Source: Duffyella gerundensis
GTDB taxonomy: Bacteria > Pseudomonadota > Gammaproteobacteria > Enterobacterales > Enterobacteriaceae
Assembly: GCF_001517405.1 (NCBI RefSeq)
Contig: NZ_LN907828.1
Span: 372,001-436,000 of the forward strand
Length of the DNA stretch: 64,000 nucleotides
Direction of reading: 5' to 3'
A program made the translations under genes and the position numbers. Positions 54,055 through 63,737 of this stretch are shown here, in pieces (position 1 is the first letter of the stretch; every line of letters begins with the position of its first letter). The notes under the pieces are model-generated. The model was not told the DNA's origin. It worked only from the letters and a program-made list of their open reading frames with translations, and searched no databases.

Positions 54055-54091
54055 ATAGCCTTGTCTATATTGCCGCCTGGAATATAGACAA
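54055..54091 (-). promoter_or_regulatory. MntR-box-like site and inverted repeat upstream of mntP
   Basis: ATAGCCTTGTCTAT at 54055-54068 matches the core of the remembered E. coli MntR box (ATAGCCTTTGCTAT orientation) at 12 of 14 positions. It overlaps a perfect 11-bp inverted repeat TTGTCTATATT / AATATAGACAA (54061-54091). Both lie upstream of the mntP start at 53929. Regulation by MntR is inferred. Confidence 0.5.
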
Positions 54092-54358
54092 TTACCTTGC
54101 CTTCACGCAGGAAAAATCCATACGCGTATCCCCGATTAGCGGCAAAGTGCTGGCACCCTTTAACCATGTTGCTGCTCTTGCATCCGTTACTCGATATCAA
54201 CTGTCCCGCATTGCATCCGTAGTGACTCACGTAAATCCCTCACAGGGTTGATAAATAAAACCCCTGTTCACAGGCTTAAAATTTTTATTGCTCTTTTAGT
54301 GAGCACTGTGGTTTCTTTCACCAGGTCACAGTCAGTTAAGTAATAATAAACAGATTGA

Positions 54359-54388
54359 TTGAAATTTAATCATTCATGCTAGTATGAG
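54359..54388 (+). promoter_or_regulatory. Candidate sigma-70 promoter of the zinc-ribbon microprotein gene
   Basis: TTGAAA at 54359-54364 and TATGAG at 54383-54388 are separated by 18 bp, 26 bp before the ATG at 54415. The match to consensus is moderate. Confidence 0.4.
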
Positions 54389-54414
54389 ATTCACTCCCTG
54401 AAAGGTTGTTCACC

Positions 54415-54573
54415 ATGTCTCTTCTCGGTTACGCAAGGAAGCTCATGAGTGGTTCGTCTACGGTTATCTGTCCTACCTGTGGCTTACGATCATCCCAGCC
54501 AGCCTCAAAAGTGCGCCTGAAACAGGCAATGCTGTGTCCGGGGTGTAAAACCCTGTTTGTCTCACCACGTTAG
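54415..54573 (+). CDS. YnfU-like zinc-ribbon microprotein
   Basis: The 52-residue product begins 'MSLLGYARKLMSGSSTVICP' and holds two CxxC knuckles, 'CPTCG' and 'CPGCK', about 25 residues apart, followed by 'LFVSPR'. This is the layout of YnfU, a small zinc-binding protein of enterobacteria. AAGG lies 9 bp before the ATG. It precedes the giant glucan synthase gene by 157 bp; a related gene follows that gene at 63573. Function is unknown. Confidence 0.78.
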   Translation: MSLLGYARKLMSGSSTVICPTCGLRSSQPASKVRLKQAMLCPGCKTLFVSPR

Positions 54574-54730
54574 CCCAGAATTTGGCGGCTAGCCCTCTCC
54601 ACCATTTCTGCAGTGAATACCTGGACCAGCAGCTGATAAATCCCTGATGCCTTATGCACATCCTGAGAGAACGTTTCTGAACTGATTTCTCAACTGCTCC
54701 TGCGCGTTAACGTCGCATTAGAGCAACACT

Positions 54731-57700
54731 ATGAAAATGAATCCTCTGGCATGGTTTCGCCCCTTCCGTACCCTGACAAAAGTGCCCGAATGCGCTGCGT
54801 TTTCATCCAGTGACACCACGGGGGAAAACACGCCGCCTCCCGATCTGTTCTCAACGCCACAGCTTGAGCGCTACGGCCAAAAACTGGCGCATACGCACAA
54901 ATTGTCGCCCGAAAAAATGCCGTACTACCTGCTCAAGCGGCTAAGTGACAATGAAGCCGTACTTACTCAAAATTGTTACGCGCTTAACGCGGGTAAAAAA
55001 TCGAGCATCATGCCCGCAGGCGAGTGGTTACTGGACAACTACTACCTGATTGAAGAACAAATCCGTAACGTACGTCAGCATTTGCCGCCCAGCTTTGGCA
55101 AGGGACTTCCCTCACTCACCGCGCCGCACCTTTGTCCGCGTATCTATGCTATCGCCACGGAGGCCGTTGTACATGGCGACGGGCGATGGGATGTCGCCAG
55201 CCTGACCGGCTACATTACTGCCTACCAGCAGGTGACGCCACTGACGTTAGGGGAAGTCTGGGCGTTACCCGGTATGCTGCGTCTGGCGCTTATTGAAAAT
55301 CTCCGTCGGGTCAGTATTGAGGTGATGCAGGCTCAGCAAGAACGCAGCCTTGCTGATATGTGGATAACCCGGATGACCGAATGCGCGGAAACCGCGCCAG
55401 CCGACTTAATTATGGTCATTGCCGACATGGCGCGTGCTCGTCCGCCATTGAGCAGTGCCTTTGTTGCTGAACTGGTTCGTCGGTTGCACGGACATGGGAA
55501 CGCGCTGGCATTGCCCCTTAGCTGGGTTGAACAACGGCTTGCCGAACAGAGCCTCACTACCCAGGCGCTGATACATCGCTTTAACCAGCAGCTTGCGGCC
55601 AGCCAGCTCTCCGTCAGCAACAGTATTGCCGGTTTACGCTTGATCAGTGAAACCAACTGGGCCGACTTTGCCGAGAGCATTAGTGTGGTGGAGCAGACGT
55701 TACGTCGTGATCCTGCAGACATTTACGCCCATATGCATTTTGATACCCGCGATCATTATCGTCATGTGATTGAGATTCTGGCCAGGGAGAGTAAGTGCAG
55801 TGAGCCGGAAGTGGCAAATCGCACACTGGCGCTGTCAGGCAAAACAGAACCTGACAGGCCACAACACCATATTGGTTATTATCTGGTGGGTGAAGGGCGA
55901 CGCCAGCTGGAACGTCATCTGTCAGTAAATACCTCCGGGCTTAAACGTTTACGGCACAATTTCAACAGATTTCCCCTGTTGTCCTGGCTGGGAAGCATGA
56001 GCCTTTTGACCACGGCGGCAACGGCTGCAATATTATTTAAAACGGCAAACCTGGGAATGGCCTGGTGGTTGTTACTGCTGGCCTTGCCCCTGATTATTGC
56101 GCTGAGTCAGCTGGTTAGCGATATGCTGAGCGACGCGACGACCCGTTTTCGCGTTCCCCGGCCGCTGCCGAGAATGGATTTTTCCGACGGCATCCCGGTG
56201 GCTTCTTCGACCCTGGTTGCGATCCCCTGCATGCTGACGAGCCGCGAAAGTTTCAGCAAACTTCTTACCAGTCTTGAGGTGTGCTGGCTGGGCAATCAGG
56301 ATGACAATCTCTGTTTCGCGCTTGTTACCGATTTCGCTGACTCAACAACTGAAAATACGGAAGAACAACGCGCGCTGTTTAGCCAGGCGATGTCAGAAAC
56401 ACACATGCTTAACCGGCGCTATCCCTGCCAGCGACAGCGTTTTTATTTGTTACACCGATCGCCTGAATGGAACGCTTCGCAGGGGATCTGGATGGGTTAT
56501 GAACGCAAGCGAGGCAAGCTGGCGTTGCTGAACAGCTGGTTACGCCATCCTGACGCACAGTTTTCCAGCGTTGCAGACATGCCCGCGACTGCTTTACCGG
56601 GGTTCATCAAGTATGTCATCACGCTGGACAGTGACACGCTCCTGCCGCGTGACACTGCGCATAAACTGGTAGCAACGATGGCGCATCCGCTGAACAAGCC
56701 AGAATATGATCCGGTACGTCAGAGGGTCGTCAAAGGCTACGGTATTTTACAACCGGGGCTGGCAGAGGAGATGCCTCGGGACGGACAAGGTAGGTATGCT
56801 GCTATGCGCAGTAGCGTGCCGGGTAATAATCCTTATTCGATGATGTCTTCCGATATCTATCAGGATCTTTTTGAAGAAGGTTCTTTCGTCGGGAAGGGGA
56901 TTTATGACATCGATATCTTTGTGCAGGCCACCATCAACACCTGCCCGGAAAATCTGGTTCTCAGTCACGATCTGCTTGAGGGATGTTATGCCCGCTCCGG
57001 GCTGTTGAGCGAGGTCTTACTTTACGAGCAGTACCCAAACAACTATTTATCCGATGTTGCGCGCCGCACGCGCTGGATCCGCGGCGACTGGCAACTGCTT
57101 AACTGGCTTAAGCTGCATGTCAGAAAAGCCGATGGCACGCAGGATAAAAATCCGTTGTCCGCATTGTCCCGATGGAAGCTGTTTGATAATTTGCGCCGCA
57201 GCCTGGTCGCTCCCTCTTTACTGGTGCTGCTGTTTAGCGCGCTGCTGTGGGTGCCCAATACGTGGTACTGGCTGGGTATCATGGCCCTGATCTGGCTGCT
57301 GCCTGCCGGCTTAGGTATCACTGTCGATCTTATCAATAAGCCGCTGCGGCGTCCCCTGAGACAGCACCTGGTGCTGGTGCTGGCGGGCGCGATAAAGCGA
57401 CTATCCCGGATTGGGCTGAATTTTGTTTTACTGCCGCATGAGGCGGGCTATTCGTTGTACGCCATCGCGGTAACGCTCTGGCGCCTTGCCATTAGCCAGC
57501 GCAATCTGACCCAGTGGGCCAGCCACAATGCGGACAGCTTCCCCAGCTCGCTTTCAGTTTTTCGTTTTTATCGGGCTATGTGGATGAACGTCGCTTGTGG
57601 CGCGGCCCTCATCATACTGACCCTGGTTTTTGCGCCACAATGGCTGACTATCGCACTGCTTATCGGCCTGTCGTGGTGCCTCGCTCCGCTGCTGCTGAGT

Positions 57701-60700
57701 TGGCTGAGCCGTCCACCAGCACGGAAGATTTTTCTGCCCAGCCCGCAACAGAAACAACTTTTGCGTCAGACCAGCCGGGAAATATGGGCTTTTTTTGAGA
57801 CATTCGCCACGGCAAAGGAAAACTGGCTTCCTCCTGATAATTATCAGGAAATCCCGGAGCCGAAAATTGCACATCGCACTTCTCCCACCAATATCGGACT
57901 TTCTCTGCTGGCTAACCTCACGGCCTGGGACTTTGGCTACCTTCCTGGCGGGAAGGTATTGCAGCGCATCACGCAGACGCTGGACTCGCTGGATAATATG
58001 GAGCACTACCGGGGGCATTTATATAACTGGTATGACACTCGCACGCTGGCTCCGCTTAGCCCACGCTATGTTTCCAGCGTCGACAGCGGCAATATGGCCG
58101 GTCATTTACTGACGCTGCGTGAAGGACTGTCAGCGATGCGCCGTCAGCCCGTACTCAACCATCAACTCATCGTGGAGGGGCTGAATGATACCCTTGGTAT
58201 TCTGGAGAGATGCTGGGGCTACAACGCGCCAGCAAGTCTGCGACTGCTACGCATACAATGTCTAAGCACAGCATCATTACCTTCCGGGCAGCTGTTCAGC
58301 GAATTCAGCAAAATGCAGGTGCATTGCGACGATCTGACTCAACGGAGTCATCAGGAGAACAGTGTTGTTGCGCGCTGGACGGCGCATCTGCACAGTCAAC
58401 TTCAACAGCTTTGCGATGAATGGTCGACGCTGCTTGGCTGGTTACCCGCGACGTATCATGCACCGTCATTGCCTACGTTGAATGAGCTGGCAAGCGCGAT
58501 ATCCATTGCGGACGTGCCTCTGCCTACAGCGGTGATAACGCAGGCCCGGCTACGACTGGACATTATCAGTGAGCTTGAACAGCGGTTGGCAGACCATGCA
58601 CGAATGGATTTTGCTTTTCTCTACAATACTGCCACCAGTATGCTGAGTGTGGGTTACAACTGCGATACCAACACGCTGGATAAAAGCCACTACGATCTTC
58701 TACCCTCCGAAATCCGTCTCACCAGTTTTGTCGCTATTGCAACGAACCAGCTGCCGCTCAAAAGCTGGTATGCACTCGGCAGGCTGTTTACCACCATAGA
58801 TCGTGAAACCGCCTTGATGTCATGGAGCGGTTCAATGTTTGAATATCTGATGCCGAATCTGGTGATGCCGACATGGCACGGCAGCCTGCTGGATAAGATG
58901 AGTAAATCCGCGGTGATACGGCAGATAGACTGGGGCAAGGAGCGTGGCGTGCCATGGGGCGTGTCCGAGTCTGGCTATCATGCGTTTGATGTTCAGCACA
59001 ATTATCAGTATCAGGCATTTGGTGTACCCGGTCTTGGGCTCCGGCGCGGACTCGCCGACGATATGGTTGTTGCCCCGTATGCCACGCTGCTGGCGCTGTT
59101 GGTTGCTCCGCAGAAGGCCTGCGAAAATCTGTCCAGGCTGGAGAAGAACGGCGCGCGCGGCGAATATGGTTTTTATGAAGCGCTGGACTATACGCCATCG
59201 CGCCTGGCAACCGGCCAGCTTTTTTTGATTGTGCAGTCGTGGATGGCTCACCATCAGGGCATGGCCTTCCAGGCACTGGGGCATCTGCTGCTTGATGCGC
59301 CAATGACCACACGATTCATGGCGAGTCCCGCTTTCAGGTCGGCCAGCCTGCTGTTACAGGAGCGTGTGCCCGATGCGGTGGATCTCTATAGTCCGCGCCG
59401 TCATTTTGAGTCCCAGGAGGGGCGGGTTAAACCGGTACGCTTTGAACCGCGGATTTTTACCGGTGTGGGCAGTCCAACGCCCGAAATACAATTACTGTCC
59501 AACGGACAGTACCATCTGATGATAACCCCCGGCGGTGGGGGTTACAGTCGCTGGAAAAACATCGCGCTTACGCGCTGGCGCAGTGATGCCACCCGTGATA
59601 ACTGGGGAACATTCTGCTATATCCGCGATCCGCTTACCGACGAGGTATGGAGCAATACCTGGCAACCCACGGGCGGTAGCGCGGACGTCAGCGATGAAAT
59701 TATCTTTACCGATGCCGGCGCTGAATTCAGACGGGCACTCGGCTCGATTAGCGTGAAAACCCAGGTTGTGGTCTCGCCGGAAGATGACATTGAGCTACGT
59801 CGAGTCACTCTGGTACATCGTGGCCGCGTACCGCGCACGTTAGAATTGACGACCTATGCCGAAGTGGTGCTGGCGCCGGACGCCAGCGATCAGGCGCATC
59901 CGGCGTTCAGTAACCTGTTTATCCAGACTGAAACCGATCCCGCGCGTGATGCCATCCTGTGTCACCGACGTTCACGCTCGCCGGATGAGCAAAGCCCGTA
60001 CCTGTTTCATATGATGGTGGTACATGGCGATGATGCCGGCAATGTATCGTTTGAAACCGACAGGGCCAAATTTCTTGGCCGTGGAAGAAGCCCTGCTAAT
60101 GCTCAGGCAGTCAGCACAAGCGGATTGCTTAGTAATACCTTCGGGGCCGTGTTGGATCCAATCATGTCGATACGTCACGTGATCAGGCTCCAGCCTGGGC
60201 AGCCGGTCACCATCGATATCGTTTATGGCATCAGCGAAAGCCGTCAGCAGAGCCTCGCGTTGATGGAAAAATATCGCGATCATCCTATCGCCGATCGCGT
60301 TTTTGAACTGGCCTGGTCCCACAGTCTGGTGGTGTTACGGCAGATGAATGCCAGTGAAGACGATGCAACCTTATTTAACCGCCTCGCCAGCGCGGTGCTG
60401 TATCCCTGTCAGGAATTACGCGGTGACGAACAGGCGATCATCCGTAACCAGCGCGGTCAGTCTGGCCTGTGGGGCTGGGGTATTTCAGGCGATTTGCCGA
60501 TTGTTCTACTCAGCATCACCAGTGAGGAAAGAATTGACTCAGTGACCACACTGATCCAGGCGCATCGCTACTGGCGACTGAAAGGGCTGGAGGTGGATCT
60601 GGTCATTCTGAACAACAGTCCTGGCGGCTACCAGCAGGTGCTGCAGACGCAGATTATGGATCTAATCTATGCAGGCTCAGAAGCCAGCCTGCTGGATAAA

Positions 60701-63313
60701 CCCGGGGGGATTTTTGTACGAAACGGCGAGCATCTGTCCGCCGAGGACAAGCAGCTGCTGATCAGCGTGGCCTGCCTGAGTCTGGACGATCGTGCTGACG
60801 GCATCAAAGAGCAACTTAACCAGCGTATTCGCGCGACAAAGCAACTCGGCAGACCTTTTGTGCCGGAGACGCCAGCAGGGAATAATCAGCATACGGACTG
60901 GATACCGGACACTGGACTGCTACGTCATTTCAACGGATACGGCGGATTTTCTCAGGATGGCCGTGAGTATCAGATCCTCTTAAAAGAAAACGAACCGACG
61001 CCAGCGCCCTGGTCAAATGTGCTGGCCAACGAGAGTTTTGGCAGCGTAATTTCAGAGGCTGGGCAGGCTTACAGCTGGTTTGAAAATGCGCATGAATACC
61101 GCTTAACGCCCTGGGAAAACGATCCGGTGAGTGACCGAAGCGGCGAAGCGTTTTATCTGCGCGATGAAGAGAGCGGCGCGTGCTGGTCACCGATGACCTT
61201 GCCCGTGCGCGGACAGGGCGATTATCTCACCCGCCATGGTTTTGGTTACAGCGTGTTCGCCCACCGTGAAAGTGGGGTAGACAGCGAACTGACGATACTG
61301 GTGGCCGAAAAGGCCCCGGTTAAGCTTGCGATCCTGAAGCTCAGTAACCATTCGGGCCGCACACGTAAATTAGCTGTTACCGGCTACGTGGAGTGGACAC
61401 TTGGGGCTACACGCACGCATTCTGCCGCGCATATTATTACGCATTCGCACACGTTACCTGGCGGAAGCGCGGTCATGGCTAATAACTTTTACGGCGCTAA
61501 CGGCGGTGACCGCACCGCTTTTTTTGCCGTCAATGATCCCCTGAGTACGGTAACGGGTGACCGTCGCGAGTTTATCGGGCGCAATGGTTCACTGCATGCC
61601 CCAGCCGCCATGAAACGGCGCAGACTCTCGGGCAAAACGGGGGCCGCTCTTGATCCCTGTGCCGCGATCCAGTCGACAACCACCCTTATCGATGGTGACC
61701 AGAAAACCTTTGTTTTTGTTCTCGGTGTAGCGGGCAATCTGGCACAGTCTCAGGAGACGCTGGCCCATTTTCTGAACGAGGATAACGCGCGCCAGGCGCT
61801 GGATCAGGTTCATCAATTCTGGCACAAGGTTCTTGATAAAGTCGTGGTGCAAACACCCGATAGTCGGGTTGATTTGCTGGTGAACGGCTGGCTGCTGTAT
61901 CAGACATTAGCCTGCCGTATTATGGCGCGCAGTGGATATTATCAATCCGGCGGGGCATTTGGTTTCCGCGACCAGCTGCAGGATTCGCTGGCGTTAAGCC
62001 AGGTTGCACCGGAGCGACTGCGCAGCCAGATCGTGCTGTGTGCCTCACGTCAGTTTATTGAAGGGGATGTTCAGCACTGGTGGCATCCTCCGCACGGCAA
62101 TGGTGTGCGCACCCGGTGTTCGGATGATTACCTGTGGCTCCCGCTCGCGGTTTGTCACTATGTAGATGTAACGGATGATATCGGGATACTGGAACAGCGC
62201 ATTCCCTACCTTGAAGGCCGTCCGCTGAAGCCCGGCGAAGAGTCGGTGTACGATACCCCGGTTGTCAGCCCCCTCGAAGAGACGTTGTGGCAGCACTGCG
62301 TAAAAGCCGTTGAACGGGGTTTACACGTCGGCCAGCATGGCCTGCCACTGATGGGCGCTGGTGACTGGAATGATGGGATGAATCTGGTCGGTATCGAAGG
62401 CAAAGGTGAAAGCGTCTGGCTCGGATTTTTCCTCTACGACATTTTACAACGTTTCGCGGCACTGGCAGAACGGCGCCAGAACGAACAGGTGGCAGCGTTA
62501 TGCCATTCAGCAGCATTGCGCCTGCAAAAAGATATTGAAGCGTCGGCATGGGATGGTGAGTGGTATCTGCGCGGATATTTTGACCATGGTGCGCCGCTGG
62601 GATCACAGGCGTCGCAGGAGTGTCGGATAGATGCGATTGCTCAAAGCTGGTCCGTGTTGTCCGGTGCGGCTGATCCTGCACGCAGCGCCCAGGCGATGCG
62701 GTCACTGGACAGCTATCTGGTGGATAACGATGCGGGACTGATCAAGCTGTTAACGCCTCCGTTTGATGGTCACGGCCCCAACCCGGGTTACATACAGGGC
62801 TATCTGCCGGGTGTGAGAGAGAACGGCGGGCAGTACACGCATGGTGCAATCTGGGCGGTCATGGCATTTGCCCGTATGGGGGACAAAGCGCGGGCCTGGC
62901 AACTGTGGTCCATGATCAACCCCATAAATCATACGCAACAGGGTGACGGTGTGAGCACGTACAAAGCTGAGCCTTATGTCATGAGTGCGGATGTGTACAG
63001 CGTTCCTCCCCATACCGGGCGGGCTGGATGGAGCTGGTACACCGGTTCTGCGGGCTGGGCCTATCGGCTGGTAACGGAAGAGTTGCTCGGGATAAAACGT
63101 CACGGCGACACGCTTATTATCCGTTCGCAGTTACCCGATGACTGGCCTTCATTTAGCATTACCTATCAACATGGACAGAGCCCGTATCACATCACGATTT
63201 CCCGTAGTGAAAGTGAATATCAGGTCACCCTGGATGGCATTCAGTTGCCGGACGACAGAATTTTTTTACTGAATGACGGGCAACATCACAGGGTTGATAT
63301 TATTCAGCGTTAA
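54731..63313 (+). CDS. ndvB: Cyclic beta-1,2-glucan synthase-like giant protein (GT84-GH94, NdvB type)
   Basis: The 2860-residue protein has the NdvB/ChvB order. There is a helical N-terminal region, then membrane helices near 425-465. A glycosyltransferase follows, with 'VITLDSDTLLPRDT' (about residue 630), 'GKGIYDIDIF' and the QxxRW-like 'RRTRWIRGDWQL' (about 778). More membrane helices lie at 815-1000, then beta-rich regions. The C-terminal GH94 phosphorylase-like domain has 'GAGDWNDGMNLVG' (about 2541). Such enzymes make, elongate and cyclise beta-1,2-glucans exported to the periplasm, important in osmotic adaptation and host interaction in rhizobia and Brucella. The ATG has only a weak GAGC site. 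Confidence 0.9.
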   Translation: MKMNPLAWFRPFRTLTKVPECAAFSSSDTTGENTPPPDLFSTPQLERYGQKLAHTHKLSPEKMPYYLLKRLSDNEAVLTQNCYALNAGKKSSIMPAGEWLLDNYYLIEEQIRNVRQHLPPSFGKGLPSLTAPHLCPRIYAIATEAVVHGDGRWDVASLTGYITAYQQVTPLTLGEVWALPGMLRLALIENLRRVSIEVMQAQQERSLADMWITRMTECAETAPADLIMVIADMARARPPLSSAFVAELVRRLHGHGNALALPLSWVEQRLAEQSLTTQALIHRFNQQLAASQLSVSNSIAGLRLISETNWADFAESISVVEQTLRRDPADIYAHMHFDTRDHYRHVIEILARESKCSEPEVANRTLALSGKTEPDRPQHHIGYYLVGEGRRQLERHLSVNTSGLKRLRHNFNRFPLLSWLGSMSLLTTAATAAILFKTANLGMAWWLLLLALPLIIALSQLVSDMLSDATTRFRVPRPLPRMDFSDGIPVASSTLVAIPCMLTSRESFSKLLTSLEVCWLGNQDDNLCFALVTDFADSTTENTEEQRALFSQAMSETHMLNRRYPCQRQRFYLLHRSPEWNASQGIWMGYERKRGKLALLNSWLRHPDAQFSSVADMPATALPGFIKYVITLDSDTLLPRDTAHKLVATMAHPLNKPEYDPVRQRVVKGYGILQPGLAEEMPRDGQGRYAAMRSSVPGNNPYSMMSSDIYQDLFEEGSFVGKGIYDIDIFVQATINTCPENLVLSHDLLEGCYARSGLLSEVLLYEQYPNNYLSDVARRTRWIRGDWQLLNWLKLHVRKADGTQDKNPLSALSRWKLFDNLRRSLVAPSLLVLLFSALLWVPNTWYWLGIMALIWLLPAGLGITVDLINKPLRRPLRQHLVLVLAGAIKRLSRIGLNFVLLPHEAGYSLYAIAVTLWRLAISQRNLTQWASHNADSFPSSLSVFRFYRAMWMNVACGAALIILTLVFAPQWLTIALLIGLSWCLAPLLLSWLSRPPARKIFLPSPQQKQLLRQTSREIWAFFETFATAKENWLPPDNYQEIPEPKIAHRTSPTNIGLSLLANLTAWDFGYLPGGKVLQRITQTLDSLDNMEHYRGHLYNWYDTRTLAPLSPRYVSSVDSGNMAGHLLTLREGLSAMRRQPVLNHQLIVEGLNDTLGILERCWGYNAPASLRLLRIQCLSTASLPSGQLFSEFSKMQVHCDDLTQRSHQENSVVARWTAHLHSQLQQLCDEWSTLLGWLPATYHAPSLPTLNELASAISIADVPLPTAVITQARLRLDIISELEQRLADHARMDFAFLYNTATSMLSVGYNCDTNTLDKSHYDLLPSEIRLTSFVAIATNQLPLKSWYALGRLFTTIDRETALMSWSGSMFEYLMPNLVMPTWHGSLLDKMSKSAVIRQIDWGKERGVPWGVSESGYHAFDVQHNYQYQAFGVPGLGLRRGLADDMVVAPYATLLALLVAPQKACENLSRLEKNGARGEYGFYEALDYTPSRLATGQLFLIVQSWMAHHQGMAFQALGHLLLDAPMTTRFMASPAFRSASLLLQERVPDAVDLYSPRRHFESQEGRVKPVRFEPRIFTGVGSPTPEIQLLSNGQYHLMITPGGGGYSRWKNIALTRWRSDATRDNWGTFCYIRDPLTDEVWSNTWQPTGGSADVSDEIIFTDAGAEFRRALGSISVKTQVVVSPEDDIELRRVTLVHRGRVPRTLELTTYAEVVLAPDASDQAHPAFSNLFIQTETDPARDAILCHRRSRSPDEQSPYLFHMMVVHGDDAGNVSFETDRAKFLGRGRSPANAQAVSTSGLLSNTFGAVLDPIMSIRHVIRLQPGQPVTIDIVYGISESRQQSLALMEKYRDHPIADRVFELAWSHSLVVLRQMNASEDDATLFNRLASAVLYPCQELRGDEQAIIRNQRGQSGLWGWGISGDLPIVLLSITSEERIDSVTTLIQAHRYWRLKGLEVDLVILNNSPGGYQQVLQTQIMDLIYAGSEASLLDKPGGIFVRNGEHLSAEDKQLLISVACLSLDDRADGIKEQLNQRIRATKQLGRPFVPETPAGNNQHTDWIPDTGLLRHFNGYGGFSQDGREYQILLKENEPTPAPWSNVLANESFGSVISEAGQAYSWFENAHEYRLTPWENDPVSDRSGEAFYLRDEESGACWSPMTLPVRGQGDYLTRHGFGYSVFAHRESGVDSELTILVAEKAPVKLAILKLSNHSGRTRKLAVTGYVEWTLGATRTHSAAHIITHSHTLPGGSAVMANNFYGANGGDRTAFFAVNDPLSTVTGDRREFIGRNGSLHAPAAMKRRRLSGKTGAALDPCAAIQSTTTLIDGDQKTFVFVLGVAGNLAQSQETLAHFLNEDNARQALDQVHQFWHKVLDKVVVQTPDSRVDLLVNGWLLYQTLACRIMARSGYYQSGGAFGFRDQLQDSLALSQVAPERLRSQIVLCASRQFIEGDVQHWWHPPHGNGVRTRCSDDYLWLPLAVCHYVDVTDDIGILEQRIPYLEGRPLKPGEESVYDTPVVSPLEETLWQHCVKAVERGLHVGQHGLPLMGAGDWNDGMNLVGIEGKGESVWLGFFLYDILQRFAALAERRQNEQVAALCHSAALRLQKDIEASAWDGEWYLRGYFDHGAPLGSQASQECRIDAIAQSWSVLSGAADPARSAQAMRSLDSYLVDNDAGLIKLLTPPFDGHGPNPGYIQGYLPGVRENGGQYTHGAIWAVMAFARMGDKARAWQLWSMINPINHTQQGDGVSTYKAEPYVMSADVYSVPPHTGRAGWSWYTGSAGWAYRLVTEELLGIKRHGDTLIIRSQLPDDWPSFSITYQHGQSPYHITISRSESEYQVTLDGIQLPDDRIFLLNDGQHHRVDIIQR

Positions 63314-63572
63314 AAGAAGAAGGCGTTTGCCATAAAGCAGAATTAAAACGTCTGCATGACAGCATGCGACTTGATGTTGATCGCGGTGTGCAAAAACAGT
63401 GTCGTGAAGCAGTGTCCGCTATTTGCTTATAGCGGACACTGCTCATATGACCGGATGGCAATCAGTGAACCCGGCCGTCTGATATTTTACGATAAGATGA
63501 TGAATGCTTATTATCTGTATAAAAAACAACCAGAGGTGGTAGTGTAGATCTCATTCATTTTTAAGGCCAAAT
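63314..63572. other. Intergenic region with a strong inverted repeat
   Basis: The gap holds the perfect inverted repeat described at 63409-63442. A 63-codon frame spanning it (63356-63547) is not convincing because the repeat dominates it and no ribosome site is seen. Confidence 0.45.
63409..63442. repeat. Perfect 14-bp inverted repeat
   Basis: GCAGTGTCCGCTAT and ATAGCGGACACTGC are exact inverted repeats with a 6-nt loop TTGCTT. There is no T-run. Similar GTCCGCT-AGCGGAC palindromes are common between genes in some gammaproteobacteria, so it may be a copy of a dispersed repeat; no second copy was noticed here. Confidence 0.8.
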
Positions 63573-63737
63573 ATGATGTCCTTTTTCAATCGAATTATGG
63601 ATCAAATCACCGAAATAACCTCTTTATCCACCTGTCCGGTATGCCAAAAAGAGTCGCAGCAGTCGATAAAAAAAATAGGTAAAAAGCAGACCTTGCTCTG
63701 CCCACACTGCAAATCAATGTTTATAAAGCCAGACTGA
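63573..63737 (+). CDS. YnfU-like zinc-ribbon microprotein
   Basis: The 54-residue product begins 'MMSFFNRIMDQITEITSLST', with CxxC knuckles 'CPVCQ' and 'CPHCK' 22 residues apart and the ending 'SMFIKPD'. It is a paralogue of the protein at 54415-54573, sharing start-helix, knuckle spacing, 'LCPxCK' and a short tail. AAGG precedes the first ATG by 7 bp; the second ATG at 63576 is also possible. It lies 259 bp after the glucan synthase gene. Confidence 0.78.
   Translation: MMSFFNRIMDQITEITSLSTCPVCQKESQQSIKKIGKKQTLLCPHCKSMFIKPD

Noticed and set aside
53930..54250. Manganese (yybP-ykoY) riboswitch expected upstream of mntP
   Set aside because: I could not find the conserved aptamer core on the minus strand, so it is not annotated.
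53958..54251. 97-residue plus-strand frame between mntP and the zinc-ribbon gene
   Set aside because: It overlaps the putative mntP control region, lacks a ribosome site and has no recognisable content.
63356..63547. 63-residue plus-strand frame after the glucan synthase gene
   Set aside because: The frame is largely the inverted repeat at 63409-63442 and has no ribosome site.
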